Part shown: positions 34,680 to 42,570 of the stretch, one piece after another | Layout of the letters: each line of letters starts with the position of its first letter | How positions within the stretch are numbered: position 1 is the first letter of the stretch | Source of the DNA: Pukyongia sp963768085 | GTDB taxonomy: Bacteria; Bacteroidota; Bacteroidia; Flavobacteriales; Flavobacteriaceae | Reading direction: 5' to 3' | DNA: 64,000 bases | NCBI GenBank assembly: GCA_963768085.1 | Contig: CAVYGO010000003.1 | Span: 434,001-498,000, forward strand | Position numbers and translations under genes: made by a program | The notes under the pieces: model-generated | The model's input: only the letters and a program-made list of their open reading frames with translations | Told to the model about the DNA's origin: nothing | Databases searched by the model: none

Positions 34680-35993
34680 ATGAAATTGAAGAACAAATTA
34701 TTATCATCTTATATTGCTTTCGAGGATCATCTTGAGGAAGATTCCCCAATTCATGATCTTAAAAGTAAGGCCATTAAGATTTTCGAGACGCAAGGATTTC
34801 CGTCGAAAAAACTGGAAGACTGGAAATACACTTCCTTGAATTCATTGTTGAAGGCAGATTACAGCCTGTCTCCTAAAAGGGACCACACGCTTGAATTTAA
34901 GGATGTAAAGCGATATTTCTTACATGATATCGACACCTATAAAGTGGTTTTCGTTGATGGCGTGTACAGTTCATTCTTATCAGAAACCACACACGACAAG
35001 ATCGATGTTTGCCTTTTGTCAGCCGCTTTAAGCAAGCCGAAATACAAACCTGTGATCGAAGCTTATTTTAACAAGGCCACTAAAGATGACAGTCTCACAT
35101 CACTAAACACTGCCTTCGCAAGGGAAGGTGCTTATGTCTATATTCCGAAGCACAGGGAAGTTGAGAAACCGATCGAAGTAATTAACTTTGCCACGGGAAA
35201 TGAAGCCGCTTTGATGCTTCAGCCGCGTAATCTTATCATCGTGGGCGAAAACGCCCATGTGCAAATCATTGAAAGACACCAGAGTCTTTCTGAGAATGCT
35301 GTTCTTACCAATGCAGTGACAGAGATTTTTGCTGAAAAAAGAGCTCATGTAGACTATTATAAGATACAGAATGATCGTGAAACCGCCTCACTAATAGATA
35401 CAACCTACATCTCCCAGGAAGAACAAAGTAATTGCCGGGTTCATACTTTTTCATTTGGTGGTAAGATGACGAGAAATAATCTCAACTTTACCCAAAACGG
35501 TGAACATTGCGATTCCACCCTTAAGGGAGTGACCATTCTTGAAGAAAAGCAACACGTAGATCACAATACATTGGTACATCACGTTGAACCTAATTGTGAG
35601 AGCCATCAGGATTATAAGGGGATCTTCGGAGATGCCTCAACTGGTGTTTTTAACGGTAAGGTGGTGGTTGAAAAAGAAGCGCAAAAAACAGATGCTTTTC
35701 AGCAGAATAATAATATTCTCATCGACGACAAGGCTACGATCAATGCGAAACCTCAGCTGGAGATCTTTGCAGATGATGTGAAGTGTTCTCATGGTTGTAC
35801 CATCGGGCAGTTGGATGAAGAAGCGTTATTCTATCTTCGTTCGCGCGGTATTGCTAAAAAGGAAGCTCGTGCTTTACTCATGTATGCGTTTGCCAACAAC
35901 GTACTGGAAAGCGTTAAGATCCCTGAACTTAAGCGGCGTATTAATAGATTAATCGCTGAAAAGATCGGGGTTAGCATGGGATTTGATCTGTAA
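34680..35993 (+). CDS. sufD: Fe-S cluster assembly protein SufD
   Basis: The 437-residue protein has a divergent helical N-terminus (PSKKLEDWKYTSL) and the beta-helix core shared with SufB, ending in the SufD block CSHGCTIGQLDEEALFYLRS with its His and Cys residues. It pairs with SufB. It is 6 bases upstream of sufS. Confidence 0.95.
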   Translation: MKLKNKLLSSYIAFEDHLEEDSPIHDLKSKAIKIFETQGFPSKKLEDWKYTSLNSLLKADYSLSPKRDHTLEFKDVKRYFLHDIDTYKVVFVDGVYSSFLSETTHDKIDVCLLSAALSKPKYKPVIEAYFNKATKDDSLTSLNTAFAREGAYVYIPKHREVEKPIEVINFATGNEAALMLQPRNLIIVGENAHVQIIERHQSLSENAVLTNAVTEIFAEKRAHVDYYKIQNDRETASLIDTTYISQEEQSNCRVHTFSFGGKMTRNNLNFTQNGEHCDSTLKGVTILEEKQHVDHNTLVHHVEPNCESHQDYKGIFGDASTGVFNGKVVVEKEAQKTDAFQQNNNILIDDKATINAKPQLEIFADDVKCSHGCTIGQLDEEALFYLRSRGIAKKEARALLMYAFANNVLESVKIPELKRRINRLIAEKIGVSMGFDL

Positions 35994-35999
35994 CACGGA

Positions 36000-37229
36000 A
36001 TGAACATCCAAATGGCATTTAATGTAGCTCAAATACGAGAAGATTTCCCTATCCTGCACCGCCAGGTTAATGGGAAGCCATTAGTGTATCTTGATAACGC
36101 TGCCACTTCACAAAAACCAAAACAGGTAATTGAGAGTATTGTTGATTATTACAGCCGATACAATGCTAACATACACCGTGGGGTTCACACGTTGTCCCAG
36201 GAAGCCACGGATGCCTTCGAGCAGGCCAGGAGGAAAATACAGCAGCATTTCAACATTGCTAAAAGTAATGAGGTGATTTTCACTTCAGGAACAACGCATG
36301 GAATAAATCTGGTGGCAAACGGATTCACCTCGTTCTTAACCACAGGTGATGAAGTGCTGGTCTCGGCTATGGAGCATCATTCTAACATTGTCCCATGGCA
36401 AATGCTTTGCGAGCGCAGTGGTGCCGAATTGAAAGTGATTCCGATGAGCGAAGAAGGGACGCTTATTTTAGATGAATACGACCGATTACTTTCAGATAAA
36501 ACAAAACTGGTTTTTGTAAATCATATTTCCAATGCCCTGGGCACGATCAATCCTATCGACGTCATCGTTGCAAAAGCCCATGACGTTGGTGCGGCAGTGC
36601 TTGTAGATGGCGCACAATCATGCTCTCATATAAAACCAGATCTGCAAGCATTGGACGTGGATTTTTATGTAACCAGTGCGCATAAAATGTGTGGGCCCAC
36701 TGGAATTGGCATACTTTATGGCAAAGAAAACTGGCTTCGGAAACTACCTCCTTACCAGGGAGGCGGTGAGATGATCGCAGAAGTAAGTTTCGAAAAGACG
36801 ACATATGCAGATCTGCCTCATAAATTCGAAGCGGGAACGCCAAACATTGCTGGTGGGATTGCTTTTGGCACAGCAATTGACTATCTAAACAATATTGGTT
36901 TCAGTGCGATTGCTGAATATGAGTCGGAATTATTAGAATACGCGACTGAAGAACTTTTGAAAATCACCGGTTTGAGAATATATGGAACCGGTCCGGATAA
37001 GACTTCAGTTATTTCCTTCAATTTGAAAGGAATTCATCCATATGATGTAGGAACTATTTTAGACAAGCTGGGTATTGCAGTACGAACGGGACATCATTGT
37101 GCACAACCCATCATGGATTTTTATAAGATCCCGGGTACCGTGAGGGCTTCGTTCGCATTCTATAATACGAAAGAGGAAGTTGACGTCCTGGTGGAAGGAG
37201 TTCGGAAAGCACAATTAATGCTTAGCTAA
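36000..37229 (+). CDS. sufS: Group II cysteine desulfurase SufS
   Basis: The 409-residue protein has the PLP lysine in TSAHKMCGPTGIG (about Lys229), the THGINLVANGF and EHHSNIVPWQ blocks and the catalytic cysteine in RTGHHCAQP (about residue 367). It draws sulfur from cysteine and passes it to SufE, encoded two genes downstream. The ATG at 36000 is used; one at 36012 (MAFNVAQIRED) also fits family starts. Confidence 0.96.
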   Translation: MNIQMAFNVAQIREDFPILHRQVNGKPLVYLDNAATSQKPKQVIESIVDYYSRYNANIHRGVHTLSQEATDAFEQARRKIQQHFNIAKSNEVIFTSGTTHGINLVANGFTSFLTTGDEVLVSAMEHHSNIVPWQMLCERSGAELKVIPMSEEGTLILDEYDRLLSDKTKLVFVNHISNALGTINPIDVIVAKAHDVGAAVLVDGAQSCSHIKPDLQALDVDFYVTSAHKMCGPTGIGILYGKENWLRKLPPYQGGGEMIAEVSFEKTTYADLPHKFEAGTPNIAGGIAFGTAIDYLNNIGFSAIAEYESELLEYATEELLKITGLRIYGTGPDKTSVISFNLKGIHPYDVGTILDKLGIAVRTGHHCAQPIMDFYKIPGTVRASFAFYNTKEEVDVLVEGVRKAQLMLS

Positions 37230-37291
37230 GGAACGGAAATACAGAAGGCCTAAGAATTATATTATATTCGAATAAACAAAATAACCCTATT

Positions 37292-37720
37292 ATGAAAGTC
37301 CTAATTACATTATGCACAGCAGCATTATTATTTATCAGCTGTGATGAAACGAAAAAAGTTATTGATGTTGCCGGAAATGTTCAATTGTCCGGGAATTATG
37401 CCATTACCTCCATTGGTGATGATATTGTAACTCAAAATGCGCCTAACATCACGTTTTTGGCTTACGATAAAACCATAAAAGGAAATACGGGCTGTAACAC
37501 TTTCTTCGGAAATTATGCCCTGGATCTTTATGCTCTTTCATTTTCAGACATTGGCTCTACGGAAATAGCCTGTGAAGAACCCATCATGACCAATGAAAAT
37601 TTGTTTCTACAGGCATTGCGAAATACGGGTTCGTATAGTATAGAGGAGAATGTTTTAACGCTGTTTTCAAGAAATGACAGAAGCGTTCTGTTAAAAGCAC
37701 AAAAAGAAGTAAATCAATAG
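37292..37720 (+). CDS. META-domain (HslJ-like) lipoprotein
   Basis: The 142-residue lipoprotein (lipobox LFISC, Cys at about 17) contains a META/HslJ domain: LSGNYAITSIG, ITFLAYDKTIKGNTGCNTFFGNY-like core with GNTGCNTF, and TEIACEEPIM with the paired Cys typical of this domain, then LFLQALRNTGSY. Its role is unknown in general; HslJ-like proteins are envelope-associated. It sits 62 bases after sufS and 8 before sufE, so it is the second lipoprotein inside the SUF operon. Confidence 0.87.
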   Translation: MKVLITLCTAALLFISCDETKKVIDVAGNVQLSGNYAITSIGDDIVTQNAPNITFLAYDKTIKGNTGCNTFFGNYALDLYALSFSDIGSTEIACEEPIMTNENLFLQALRNTGSYSIEENVLTLFSRNDRSVLLKAQKEVNQ

Positions 37721-37728
37721 ATCAAAGC

Positions 37729-38154
37729 ATGACCATCGCAGCGATACAAGAAGAATTAATAGACGAGTTTTCACTCTTCGACGACTGGATGGATAAATAC
37801 GAGCATCTTATTCAGCTCGGAAAATCGCTTCCGCTCATTGCGCCTGAACTAAAAACAGACGACAGGATCATTAAGGGATGCCAGAGTAAGGTTTGGCTTC
37901 ACGCAGCTATGGAGAATGATCGATTGATTTTTACCGCCGATAGTGATGCAATAATCACAAAAGGCATCATCGCGGTTCTTGTTCGCGTCTTCTCCGGCCA
38001 TAGTCCGGAAGAAATCGTAAATGCTAATACCGATTTCATCGATGAGATCGGACTGAAGGAACATTTGTCTCCAACCCGGGCAAACGGACTCGTGTCGATG
38101 ATTAAACAAATGAAGCTATACGCAATTGCTTTTCAGGCTCAACTAAAGAAATAA
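37729..38154 (+). CDS. sufE: Sulfur acceptor SufE
   Basis: The 141-residue protein has the SufE fold and the sulfur-accepting cysteine Cys51 in RIIKGCQSKVWL. It enhances SufS activity and relays persulfide to SufB. It starts 8 bases after the META lipoprotein and ends 3 bases before sufT. Confidence 0.95.
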   Translation: MTIAAIQEELIDEFSLFDDWMDKYEHLIQLGKSLPLIAPELKTDDRIIKGCQSKVWLHAAMENDRLIFTADSDAIITKGIIAVLVRVFSGHSPEEIVNANTDFIDEIGLKEHLSPTRANGLVSMIKQMKLYAIAFQAQLKK

Positions 38155-38157
38155 CGA

Positions 38158-38484
38158 ATGAGTGCAACACAAATTGATACTACAGAATTAGGTGAAAAGA
38201 TCGTAAAGGTTCTTAAGACCATATACGATCCTGAGATACCTGTGGACATCTACGAGCTTGGATTAATCTACGATGTATTCGTGAATGAAGATCTGGAAGT
38301 GAAAATACTCATGACACTCACAACTCCTAATTGCCCCGTAGCTGAAACGCTTCCGGTAGAAGTTGAAGATAAGGTGAAGTCCATTAAAATAGTAAAGGAT
38401 GCTGAGGTTGAAATTACATTCGACCCACCCTGGAGTCAGGACTTAATGAGTGAAGAAGCCAAACTGGAGCTGGGAATGCTCTAA
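38158..38484 (+). CDS. sufT: SufT-type MIP18/DUF59 Fe-S maturation protein
   Basis: The 108-residue protein is a single MIP18 (DUF59) domain, with the motifs IYDPEIPVDIYELGLIYDV and LTTPNCPVAETLP, whose Cys is conserved in the family, and a C-terminal TFDPPWSQDLMSEEAK block. It helps mature iron-sulfur proteins. It is close to the SufE gene (3 bases), which fits the SUF operon. Confidence 0.93.
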   Translation: MSATQIDTTELGEKIVKVLKTIYDPEIPVDIYELGLIYDVFVNEDLEVKILMTLTTPNCPVAETLPVEVEDKVKSIKIVKDAEVEITFDPPWSQDLMSEEAKLELGML

Positions 38485-38525
38485 TCCAAAAGGTCTTCGA
38501 AGATATTCCTGATAAATTGAACCTC

Positions 38526-39032
38526 ATGGCAGACGAAATCGTAAATAGAGTAGCAAACAGCAAATTACTGACTTTTGACCTTGAAGAGTATTATCCGGAA
38601 GGCGAACGTTTATCTCTTGATATTTCACAATGGTTGCATGAAGGATTCGTATTACGGGAAAAGGAATTCAGGGCTTTCGTAAAAGAATTTGATTGGAGCA
38701 TATATGAAAATACCTACCTGGCTGTGTGTTGTTCTACAGATGCCATTGTACCCGCATGGGCGTATATGTTGATTTCCCTGGAAGCAGGGTCCTATGCAAA
38801 GAAAGTGATTTTTGGTGGTCTTCCCCAATTGGAAACAGTTATCCTTTCTGAAATTATAAACGAGATTAATCTCGATGAATACAGGGATATGCCTGTAATT
38901 ATTAAAGGCTGTGCGCATAAACCCATTCCCGAAAATGCGTATCTGCTTCTTGCACAAAGACTCCAGCCTGTTGCCAAAAGTATTATGTACGGGGAAGCCT
39001 GTTCTTCCGTGCCACTGTTTAAGAGAAAATAA
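38526..39032 (+). CDS. DUF2480 family protein
   Basis: The 168-residue protein is recognised as the Bacteroidota DUF2480 family: the DEIVNRVANSKLLTFDLE start, SQWLHEGFVLREKEFR, and the C-terminal VIIKGCAHKPIPENAYL and KSIMYGEACSSVPLFKRK blocks with conserved Cys. It is probably cytosolic. The ATG at 38526 is preferred over a TTG at 38517. It lies 41 bases after sufT and is regularly the last gene in flavobacterial SUF operons as I know them, so a link with Fe-S maturation is likely but unproven. Confidence 0.85.
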   Translation: MADEIVNRVANSKLLTFDLEEYYPEGERLSLDISQWLHEGFVLREKEFRAFVKEFDWSIYENTYLAVCCSTDAIVPAWAYMLISLEAGSYAKKVIFGGLPQLETVILSEIINEINLDEYRDMPVIIKGCAHKPIPENAYLLLAQRLQPVAKSIMYGEACSSVPLFKRK

Positions 39033-39121
39033 ATCCCTGTTCAGATAACGAAGAGTTACTTCATTTTATCGAAAACGTTATTAAATTAACTTTTGATTTT
39101 CGGCAAAATGATAAGAATCAT

Positions 39122-39129
39122 TATTTTTG
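39122..39129 (+). promoter_or_regulatory. TATTTTTG -7 box of the DUF3078 gene
   Basis: This is a full match to TAnnTTTG, 21 bases ahead of the ATG at 39151. The -33 position has TCG. Confidence 0.43.
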
Positions 39130-39150
39130 TTTTCTTAAATCAAACAAACC

Positions 39151-40083
39151 ATGAAAAAATTATTACTACTTACAATTCTTTTAATGTCACAATTCGCTTT
39201 GTTCGCACAAAACGAAACTGAAGAAGAAAAGCCAAAAGACGGATGGACGAAAAGCGGAAATGTATCCCTGCTGTTCAATCAGGCAGCATTCAACGCCGAA
39301 TGGCAAGGAGGAGGTATAAGCAATATTGCTGGAAACGCTTCCTTGGTCTACAACATGAATTACCGCAAAGGAAAATTAAGTTGGGACAATAATATCATTG
39401 CAGATTATGGTCTTACTAAATTAGCGAATGTAGACTATACCCAGAAAACTAATGACCGGCTAGAATTAACATCTACTGTTGGAAAGCAGATCAAAGAGAC
39501 GAATTGGTATTATTCAGGGTTATTGAATTTCAAAACTCAGTTTGATTCAGGTTTTCAGGAAACACAACAGACTGAAATGGTTAATGGTGAGACAATTACT
39601 ATCACAAACCGTACACGAATTACAAAATTCCTATCTCCTGCATATTTGCTTGTTGGTCCGGGGTTGCTGTGGAAAAAGAATGATAACCTTAAGGTAAATA
39701 TATCACCTGCCTCTGCTCGTTTTATATTTGTCGATGGACAATTCACAAATCCGAATGATCCCAGAAACCAATTAGATGGAGGTAATGCGTACTTCGGAGT
39801 TAAAGCAGGCGAAACTACAAGATTCGAATTTGGTGCTGCACTAAACGGTTATGCAAAATTCGATGTGATGAAGAATATCACATTGGAAAACATACTTGCG
39901 CTCTATTCGAATTATCTTGAAGATCCTCAAAACGTGGATATCGATTACACAGCAAACCTGAACATGTCTGTAAACGAATGGATTACCGTAAATCTCGCTT
40001 TCCAGGCCATTTACGATGATAATGCAGTGAAAGGTTTCCAGATCAGGGAAGCCCTTGGGGTTGGAATTACCTACGGATTGTAA
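39151..40083 (+). CDS. DUF3078 outer-membrane beta-barrel-like protein
   Basis: The 310-residue protein has a signal peptide (cleavage near LFAQN) and the DUF3078 layout: DGWTKSGNVSLLFNQAAFNAEWQGGG-like start with its WTKSG and NAEWQGG landmarks, then alternating amphipathic strands as in outer-membrane barrels, ending in an aromatic-containing strand (GVGITYGL). Its role is unknown. It is monocistronic: own promoter box, hairpin terminator after it. Confidence 0.85.
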   Translation: MKKLLLLTILLMSQFALFAQNETEEEKPKDGWTKSGNVSLLFNQAAFNAEWQGGGISNIAGNASLVYNMNYRKGKLSWDNNIIADYGLTKLANVDYTQKTNDRLELTSTVGKQIKETNWYYSGLLNFKTQFDSGFQETQQTEMVNGETITITNRTRITKFLSPAYLLVGPGLLWKKNDNLKVNISPASARFIFVDGQFTNPNDPRNQLDGGNAYFGVKAGETTRFEFGAALNGYAKFDVMKNITLENILALYSNYLEDPQNVDIDYTANLNMSVNEWITVNLAFQAIYDDNAVKGFQIREALGVGITYGL

Positions 40084-40106
40084 GATTTATATTTGATGTA
40101 ATTGAA

Positions 40107-40131
40107 AAGCCGGCAAATGCCGGCTTTTTTT
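40107..40131 (+). terminator. Terminator between DUF3078 and hflX
   Basis: An 8-base stem (AAGCCGGC/GCCGGCTT), an AAAT loop and seven T residues follow the DUF3078 stop by about 24 bases. The A-run on the left side is short, so the main direction is plus. Confidence 0.85.
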
Positions 40132-40205
40132 ATCTCCAATAGCTGGCACTGGTGACGAACGATCCCTTAAAAATTAATTTCCCGATCTATTCCAAAAAAA
40201 TAATC

Positions 40206-41411
40206 TTATTCAAAGAATTCGGGATATAGGAAGTTGTTATACGGAAAACGCGTTATATGTATCTCCCTCACTTTTTGATAGACAACCTTTCTAAATTCGT
40301 CGAGATTTTCCTTGTTTAATGCAGAGATGAAAAGGGCATCCCAGCTGGGCTGGGCCATCCAGGTACGCTTCCAGTCATCCAGAGTATAATGAGCCTTGGT
40401 CTTTTCGGTAACTAGGTCGTCGGCTTCTATAACTTCTGGCGTATAGGCATCGATCTTATTAAAGATCATTATAGAAGGTTTGTCCGCACTTCCAATTTCA
40501 TCCAATATTTGGTTAACCGAGTTGATATGGTCTTCAAAAGACGGATGTGAAATATCCACTACGTGCAATAACAGATCCGCTTCCCTAACCTCATCCAGTG
40601 TACTTTTAAAGGACTCCACTAGCTGTGTGGGGAGTTTCCTGATAAATCCAACCGTGTCACTTAACAAGAACGGCAGATTTCCTATTACAACTTTCCGAAC
40701 TGTGGTATCCAGGGTTGCAAATAATTTGTTTTCAGCAAAAACATCGCTCTTGCTTATCACATTCATCAACGTTGATTTACCCACATTGGTGTATCCTACC
40801 AACGCCACGCGAACAAGAGCACCACGATTACCTCGCTGCACTTCCATTTGCCGATCGATCTTGGCGAGTTTCTTCTTCAGTAATGAGATCCTGTCCCGCA
40901 CTATACGGCGGTCTGTCTCAATCTCTGTTTCCCCGGGCCCACGCATCCCGATACCTCCTCTTTGCCTTTCAAGGTGAGTCCACATCCCTGCAAGTCTGGG
41001 TAACAAATATTCATACTGGGCCAATTCCACCTGGGTACGGGCATAACTGGTCTTGGCTCGTTGCGCAAAAATATCAAGAATAAGATTAGTACGATCTATG
41101 ATCTTGCAGCGTAGGATCTTTTCGATATTCTTTTGCTGAGCCGGAGACAATTCATCATCGAAAATAGCAGTACCAATATCATTTTCTTGGACAAAAGCTT
41201 CCACTTCCGCCATTTTTCCCGAACCTATAAAGGTCTTGGGATTAGGCATATCCATCTTCTGGATGAATCGTTTTAACACTTTCCCACCCGCGGTATAGGC
41301 CAAAAACTCGAGCTCATCCAGATATTCTTCCGATTTCTCCACATCCTGTTGCCTGGTAATCAACCCAATAAGGATAGTCTTTTCGTATGCTATGTTTTCC
41401 TTTTCTAACAT
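40206..41411 (-). CDS. hflX: Ribosome-associated GTPase HflX
   Basis: The 401-residue product has the HflX N-terminal domain (FIGSGKMAEVEAFV, FDDELSPAQQKNIEK), the GPGETEIETDRR linker and a G domain with G1 GYTNVGKST, G3 DTVGFIRKLP and G4 NKID. HflX splits stalled ribosomes. It has its own -7 box and is divergent from the EEP-family gene 79 bases away. Confidence 0.96.
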   Translation of the reverse strand: MLEKENIAYEKTILIGLITRQQDVEKSEEYLDELEFLAYTAGGKVLKRFIQKMDMPNPKTFIGSGKMAEVEAFVQENDIGTAIFDDELSPAQQKNIEKILRCKIIDRTNLILDIFAQRAKTSYARTQVELAQYEYLLPRLAGMWTHLERQRGGIGMRGPGETEIETDRRIVRDRISLLKKKLAKIDRQMEVQRGNRGALVRVALVGYTNVGKSTLMNVISKSDVFAENKLFATLDTTVRKVVIGNLPFLLSDTVGFIRKLPTQLVESFKSTLDEVREADLLLHVVDISHPSFEDHINSVNQILDEIGSADKPSIMIFNKIDAYTPEVIEADDLVTEKTKAHYTLDDWKRTWMAQPSWDALFISALNKENLDEFRKVVYQKVREIHITRFPYNNFLYPEFFE

Positions 41412-41428
41412 AAATTGCTTTCGGATGT

Positions 41429-41436
41429 CAAAGATA
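41429..41436 (-). promoter_or_regulatory. TATCTTTG -7 box of hflX
   Basis: This is a full match to TAnnTTTG on the minus strand, 17 bases before the ATG at 41411. No TTG is visible at the right distance. Confidence 0.45.
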
Positions 41437-41490
41437 CGAAAGCTTTGCGTCGGAATTTTGTATTTTACAACGCAATATATCGCGGTCTTA

Positions 41491-42444
41491 ATGCTGAAGA
41501 AGGAGAATCATAACTACTATTCATTTGCTTTTTACAACCTGGAGAATCTGTTCGACACCAGGAACGATCCGAAGACTCTTGACGATGATTTCACCGAGCA
41601 TTCGGAAAGAAACTGGAATGACAAACGCTTCCGACGAAAACTGAAGCAAATGGGACGTGTGATCTCCCAGATCGGATTTTCTGAAATTAACCATCCTCCA
41701 GTGCTCATTGGTCTCGCTGAAATTGAAAACCGATATGTGTTGGAAGAATTGGTCGATTCAAAATATCTTCGGCACAAACATTATGGAATTGCCCATATCG
41801 ATTCCCCCGATGAACGTGGTATAGATACCGCCTTGCTGTATCGGAAGGATTATATCGATATCCGCAATATTACAGCCCATTCCGTGCATGTAGTAAACGA
41901 AGAAGGCATTCGTGATTATACCAGGGATATTCTCGAAGTAGAAGCAAAACTCGAAGATTTCGTGGTCCATATTTTAGTGAATCATTGGCCTTCACGAAGG
42001 AAAGGTGTTGAAGAAACTGACTTTCGAAGAATGACTGCAGCAGAAAAAGCCACTGAGATTGTCGAACAAATACAGGCAGTGAATCCTCAAGCGCGTATCG
42101 TGATCATGGGTGATTTTAATGATGATCCGGAAAGTCCGAGTATTAAACATTTGGTTGGCTCACGGTTTTACAATCCCATGGAACTCTTGTTAACGAAAGA
42201 CGAGGGCAGTACCAGCTACCGGGGAGACTGGTATCTCTTCGACCAAATACTGGTTTCACATAATTTCATGCAACAGCATGGAAATGAATTCAGATTTCAA
42301 AAAGCAGATATATTCAATCCTAAGCAACTTCAGGAATACAAGGGCCGGAGAAAAGGCAACCCTTTTCGAACATTCTTAGGTCGTCGCTATGCCGGTGGCT
42401 TTAGCGACCATTTCCCAGTGTATGCGATCTTCTCGGTACGATAG
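41491..42444 (+). CDS. Endonuclease/exonuclease/phosphatase (EEP) family protein, cytoplasmic copy
   Basis: The 317-residue protein has the EEP-fold active-site motifs: IGLAEIENRYVLEEL (Glu), HIDSPDERGIDTALLYRK, VNHWPSRRKG, MGDFNDDPES (Asp, Asn) and FSDHFPVYAIF (Asp-His). It is strongly similar to the secreted EEP protein encoded at 55110-56219, sharing FYNLENLFD and the spacing of motifs. No signal peptide is visible from the ATG at 41491. The longer frame back to 41392 overlaps hflX and its promoter and was not used, although an internal Met at 41425 followed by a hydrophobic stretch keeps a signal-peptide start possible. Confidence 0.86.
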   Translation: MLKKENHNYYSFAFYNLENLFDTRNDPKTLDDDFTEHSERNWNDKRFRRKLKQMGRVISQIGFSEINHPPVLIGLAEIENRYVLEELVDSKYLRHKHYGIAHIDSPDERGIDTALLYRKDYIDIRNITAHSVHVVNEEGIRDYTRDILEVEAKLEDFVVHILVNHWPSRRKGVEETDFRRMTAAEKATEIVEQIQAVNPQARIVIMGDFNDDPESPSIKHLVGSRFYNPMELLLTKDEGSTSYRGDWYLFDQILVSHNFMQQHGNEFRFQKADIFNPKQLQEYKGRRKGNPFRTFLGRRYAGGFSDHFPVYAIFSVR

Positions 42445-42570
42445 TACAGACAAGGCTCTAACATGTTATTGGTCGGTATTTTCTCACATTTAGTCTAAAA
42501 AAAATCAGGGGAATAACTACCTTTAGTATTTTAACTATTTTAGTGTAAAATAACAACCAACCATACCCTT

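Noticed and set aside
41392..41490. N-terminal extension of the EEP gene at 41.5 kb
   Set aside because: It overlaps hflX and its promoter box and does not align with the paralogue. Kept only as a caveat for the Met at 41425.
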